64,000 nucleotides of DNA, taken from assembly GCA_937872225.1 (NCBI GenBank), contig CALMRZ010000028.1, positions 152,902-216,901 of the forward strand, read 5' to 3'. Source of the DNA: an uncultured Spirochaetota bacterium (lineage in GTDB: Bacteria; Spirochaetota; UBA4802; UBA5550). A program made the translations under genes and the position numbers. Below, piece by piece: positions 61,197 to 64,000 of this stretch. Each line of letters opens with the position of its first letter. Position 1 is the stretch's first letter. A model generated the notes under the pieces. That model had not been told where the DNA came from. It did not search any database and saw only the letters and a list, made by a program, of their open reading frames with translations.

Positions 61197-62510
61197 TCAT
61201 ATCAGGGAATAATCCTTCAGCTCCCTGAAGAGGGTCGTTACGATCTCCTTGACCACCACAATGGTAGGTATGGCAAGAATGAGGCCCGCAAAACCGAACA
61301 GCATGGAGCCCCCCATGATGCCGATGAAGACTACCAGCGGGTGGAGAGAAACGGCTCCGCCCACCACCACCGGCTGAAACACCCCGTTATCCAGCACCAT
61401 GACCATGAGCACCACCACGGCAACGGCAATTATCAGGTTGTGCGACGTGATGAAGGGTATTATGGAACTCACACTTTCCGCGATAAGCGCGTAGGAAGAC
61501 CCCAGGACGAAAGCGATGCCGAAACCCATGATGGGAATTGCCGTTGCCATGCCGGCGGCCAGGCCTATCATGACCGCCATTTTGATCTCAAAACCGATCA
61601 CGGAAAACAGGACAATATAGGACACGCCAACCAGTGAACATTCTATGAGAATGCCCCGCAGATAGTTGCCGATGGCCTTGTCCACCTTGTCAAATACGGC
61701 CAGGGACACCTCGAAGTAGCGGTTGGGGACCAGGCTTACGAAAAAGCGCTTGATCTCGCCGTTGTCCAGCAGAAGAAAGAGGAATACAAAGGGCATGATG
61801 ATCCAGAGCTTGAAGGCATTCATAACAACCGTGAAATGGAATTCGTCTTTCCCGGCATCCTTTTCGGCCGTCTTGCCCGACAGATCCCCGGCGGTCTTGT
61901 CCTCTGTCCCCTCGTGGTTCGTATCAAGGTTCTTGTGATAGTATTCATAATACTTGAGCGGTATGGGCGGCTTGTTGTTGTAACCGTCAAGGTATTTCAT
62001 GAATTTACCGCGCTCCTCGTTATCGAGGCGGATAAAGGAATTCACGCTATTGAGAAAGTTGTCGAAATCCGAACTGAAATACCTGTACAGCATGGTGCCG
62101 CCCTCTCCGGCGTCATCGAGGCCCATGAAGCTTTTATAGCGTTCATTGAGTTTGTACTGGAAGCGTGTCTTGAGGATCAGTTTTTCCCGTTCATCGGGTA
62201 TCAGTGATCCCACCTGGTTGGCTATGATTATGATGACGATGAAAAACGAACCGAAGAGCAGCAGAATGCCGGCGCCGCGGGGAATTCCGGCCCTGGTAAA
62301 GAGTTTCAGCAGGGGAAAGCATATATAGGCGGCCAAGGTGCCGATGATGATCGGCAGGATGATAGGCCTCAGTGACCACACAAGAAATCCACCGGTCAGC
62401 ACCACCAGTATTGCGGTCACGATAAAGACGATTCTTCTTGTTTGCCTGCGGCTGCTGGAACGGATGTCGGCATTTGTTTCCGGATTTTTATGCCCGCTGT
62501 CGTTTGACAT
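61197..62510 (-). CDS. AI-2E family transporter (DUF20, UPF0118)
   Basis: 437 residues from the ATG at 62510, which has a GGCGGGAG site and starts 1 bp after the upstream stop; an ATG at 62528 would add 6 residues. About 8 membrane helices with two N-terminal hairpins, a large extracytoplasmic region (about 110-215) and the C-terminal 'VVFIGIMGGSMLFGFAGLILAIP' motif of the family. Members export AI-2 or drive Na+(Li+)/H+ exchange; specificity is not evident. The start overlaps the end of the cNMP-binding gene unit, suggesting co-transcription. Confidence 0.9.
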   Translation of the reverse strand: MSNDSGHKNPETNADIRSSSRRQTRRIVFIVTAILVVLTGGFLVWSLRPIILPIIIGTLAAYICFPLLKLFTRAGIPRGAGILLLFGSFFIVIIIIANQVGSLIPDEREKLILKTRFQYKLNERYKSFMGLDDAGEGGTMLYRYFSSDFDNFLNSVNSFIRLDNEERGKFMKYLDGYNNKPPIPLKYYEYYHKNLDTNHEGTEDKTAGDLSGKTAEKDAGKDEFHFTVVMNAFKLWIIMPFVFLFLLLDNGEIKRFFVSLVPNRYFEVSLAVFDKVDKAIGNYLRGILIECSLVGVSYIVLFSVIGFEIKMAVMIGLAAGMATAIPIMGFGIAFVLGSSYALIAESVSSIIPFITSHNLIIAVAVVVLMVMVLDNGVFQPVVVGGAVSLHPLVVFIGIMGGSMLFGFAGLILAIPTIVVVKEIVTTLFRELKDYSLI

Positions 62511-62511
62511 G

Positions 62512-63066
62512 TTATTCGCTCCCGCCATAGAGCTGTTCGTTGCAGGCCTTAAGCCGTTGCCCGATAACTATGGCAAGGTCCTTCATGATTTTGCTGCCGA
62601 TGGCAGGATTGGTTTCCAGCAATTCGTTCAGGTCTTCCCTGAAGAAGGCCAGGGCCTCGGTTTTTTCAACCGCCTTGGCAGATGCAGAGCGCGGGGTGTC
62701 ATCGAGAAGGGCAAGCTCGCCGAGAAAATCTTCCGGATGTATTGTCGCCAGTTCGGTTTCCTCGCCATTGTGTCCCGGGACAACAATTTTTACATGACCG
62801 CTTTTTATGATGAACATGGCGGTTCCCGGCTGTTCTTTTTCAAAGAGAAATTCCCCGGCCTGGTATTTGCGTTCATATATTAACGGCGATAATTTTTTCA
62901 GTTCACGGTTGTTGAGGTGCTGAAATATCGGACAGAGTTTGAGGAATTCAACATTGGGGATGTTCCCGCCTCCTTTGAAACGGGAGAAGATGTTTCCCCA
63001 AAATGCGTTTAAAGGTTTAGTGGTATCTGTGTTATCTTTTCCCATGTCATATGTGAAGTTTGTCAT
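62512..63066 (-). CDS. Single cyclic-nucleotide-binding-domain protein
   Basis: 184 residues. A low-complexity N-terminus (about 1-38) precedes one CNB domain (about 40-165) with cassette 'FLGELALLDDTPRSASA' and an extra C-terminal helix. It lacks a DNA-binding domain, so it probably acts by protein interaction or as a sensor. It precedes the AI-2E transporter gene (1-bp gap), so it may tune that exporter. No strong ribosome site is visible upstream of the ATG at 63066. It resembles the second domain of the tandem protein at the left edge of the window. Confidence 0.85.
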   Translation of the reverse strand: MTNFTYDMGKDNTDTTKPLNAFWGNIFSRFKGGGNIPNVEFLKLCPIFQHLNNRELKKLSPLIYERKYQAGEFLFEKEQPGTAMFIIKSGHVKIVVPGHNGEETELATIHPEDFLGELALLDDTPRSASAKAVEKTEALAFFREDLNELLETNPAIGSKIMKDLAIVIGQRLKACNEQLYGGSE

Positions 63067-63771
63067 ATTGATGCTGATTAATATTTTTTTTATTCGATAA
63101 ATCGATTTGTGTCAATATTTTTTTAAGGACAGATCCGGCCTGATTGTGACGGCCATTGATTCAAAAACAATGTCAACCAGGATGAACCTTGAACAATCGT
63201 AAGAACCATGAATGGTGAATTAATTTTTCAGTACAATGTTTTTCTATTATATATGTGGCTGGCAAGGTGTTATTGAGAAAAGGAATAATCCTATGGGGAA
63301 AGAATCAATTCATTACGGGAAATGAAATCCATGATTGTCTGAAAGTTTGATTTATTTGATAATTATATAAAATTATATAAATATAAATAAATATATGCAT
63401 AAATAATATATGTGAAATTTCTGAATGATCAGAGAAAATAAATGGGAACTTTGGACAAAAATACATATAATAAATCAATATTTAATACAAAATGGGGAGT
63501 TTTTAAGTTGACTAACAGTGTAATGTATACAGTATGCTGTATTCTGAGCAGTGAAATTTATTAATCAATATTTTACATAAAGAATGATGTATTTGCTGGA
63601 TGAAGAATTTTCCAGATGGTATATAATAAAACGGCAGTTATACGAACCGATAACACGTGTCATAATCACTTAACGGTTAACACAAAATTCAATATCAATC
63701 CAACAAACATTGCACAGATATCTAAATTAAATGGTACAATGAAATAAATATAAGATGGATATTATTATTGT
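63067..63771. other. Long AT-rich intergenic region
   Basis: About 700 bp without an ORF that has a ribosome site. Composition drops sharply against the GC-rich flanks, with stretches such as AATTATATAAAATTATATAAAT. It contains several A/T-tracts. No inverted-repeat ends, origin boxes or structured RNA were recognised. It may be an insertion scar, promoter upstream region or replication-linked AT zone. Confidence 0.6.
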
Positions 63772-63800
63772 TTGACGATCAGACATAATTCCGTTATACA
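63772..63800 (+). promoter_or_regulatory. Promoter of the gene at the right window edge
   Basis: TTGACG (63772-63777), exact 17-nt spacer, TATACA (63795-63800), 22 bp before the ATG at 63823. Confidence 0.6.
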
Positions 63801-63822
63801 TCATTATGGGTTTACGCGGGGT

Positions 63823-64000
63823 ATGCAGCCGCTGAAAGATATAAAAAAAATTAAGCTAGCATTGAAAGCGACCGGATCACAGAGCAGAGAAGCAAAAGTG
63901 GGGGAAAAAAAAGGCGGCCTCCGTCACCGGCTCGATTCGGAGGATGCCCTTGTGGAAAAGCATAACAATACCGTCGCTAAAAGCCACGGCAGCGAAAGAA
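63823..64000 (+). CDS. N-terminal fragment of a protein, cut by the window end
   Basis: Begins MQPLKDIKKIKLALKATG and stays open to the window end (59 codons). It is hydrophilic and rich in Lys, Arg and Glu, with no recognised domain in the visible part. The start ATG has a GCGGGG ribosome-like site very close to it. The preceding promoter supports a real gene. Nothing more can be said without the rest of the sequence. Confidence 0.5.
   Translation, partial: MQPLKDIKKIKLALKATGSQSREAKVGEKKGGLRHRLDSEDALVEKHNNTVAKSHGSER

Noticed and set aside
1..64000. tRNA or rRNA genes
   Set aside because: I read the intergenic regions for T-loop-like and cloverleaf patterns by eye and found none. A covariance-model scan would settle it.

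Overview
The window looks like chromosomal DNA of a Gram-negative, metabolically versatile anaerobe or facultative anaerobe. Signs are two probable outer-membrane beta-barrels, ferredoxin-linked oxidoreductases, an aldehyde:ferredoxin oxidoreductase, ADP-forming CoA ligases and a split glycine decarboxylase. Abundant cNMP-binding-domain proteins, a PilZ protein and the general gene style would fit a free-living, deep-branching spirochaete, but no phylogenetic marker was searched and this is a low-confidence inference. Coding DNA is GC-rich. No rRNA, tRNA, CRISPR array, prophage or transposase gene was found. Several promoters share a strong TTGAC(A) -35 with a weak -10.

Layout. 1-6.5 kb (minus strand): an AsmA-like membrane protein cut by the window edge, a tandem cNMP-binding protein, mutS, a TPR/SPOR-like envelope protein and miaB. 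6.6-11 kb: a 54-residue orphan small protein, a PilZ protein, an outer-membrane-type protein, a cysteine-rich ferredoxin-like protein, a glutamine-synthetase-family ligase and a stand-alone TrkA-C domain. 11.2-13.4 kb: an atypical haem-copper oxidoreductase pair whose subunit II has lost the CuA ligands and whose subunit I has Asp where a CuB His is expected, with a CRP/FNR-type palindrome upstream. 13.6-21.4 kb: a self-contained glycine-cleavage/lipoylation operon (gcvR-like, gcvT, gcvH, gcvPA, gcvPB, LipM-type transferase, lipA, lpd). 21.5-29.8 kb: central carbon genes (GapN-like dehydrogenase, AOR-family enzyme, OPA-family transporter, Fe-alcohol dehydrogenase, GlgX). 29.8-38.5 kb: CDF transporter, geranylgeranyl-reductase-like flavoprotein, ADP-forming CoA ligase-like protein, CoA-transferase fused to a GNAT domain, APC permease and a radical SAM protein. 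38.8-42.5 kb: FrhB-like protein plus indolepyruvate:ferredoxin oxidoreductase IorAB. 42.8-46.1 kb: typA and a secreted beta-propeller-like protein. 46.5-54.3 kb: acyl-CoA metabolism (SDR, thiolase, two acyl-CoA dehydrogenases, ETF, XRE-cupin regulator). 54.7-63.1 kb: MBL-fold protein, DUF1295 membrane protein, a full-length ADP-forming acyl-CoA synthetase, a Tim44-like/zinc-ribbon protein with small membrane partners, an AI-2E-family exporter and a cNMP-binding protein. The last 0.9 kb is strikingly AT-rich and leads into a CDS cut by the window end.

Functional reading. The enzymes fit amino-acid and acyl-CoA oxidation. Glycine goes through the cleavage system, aryl pyruvates through IorAB, and acyl-CoAs through acyl-CoA dehydrogenase/ETF, SDR and thiolase. 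ADP-forming CoA ligases and a CoA transferase handle the acids, and AOR plus Fe-ADH handle aldehydes and alcohols.

The most unusual items are the ligand-altered haem-copper oxidoreductase with its upstream palindrome, and a dispersed intergenic repeat present three times between 35.8 and 42.6 kb with conserved inverted ends but different interiors. Also notable are a perfect 46-bp palindrome, a GC-rich double-hairpin element, and the 54-residue small protein that has its own ribosome binding site and terminator.
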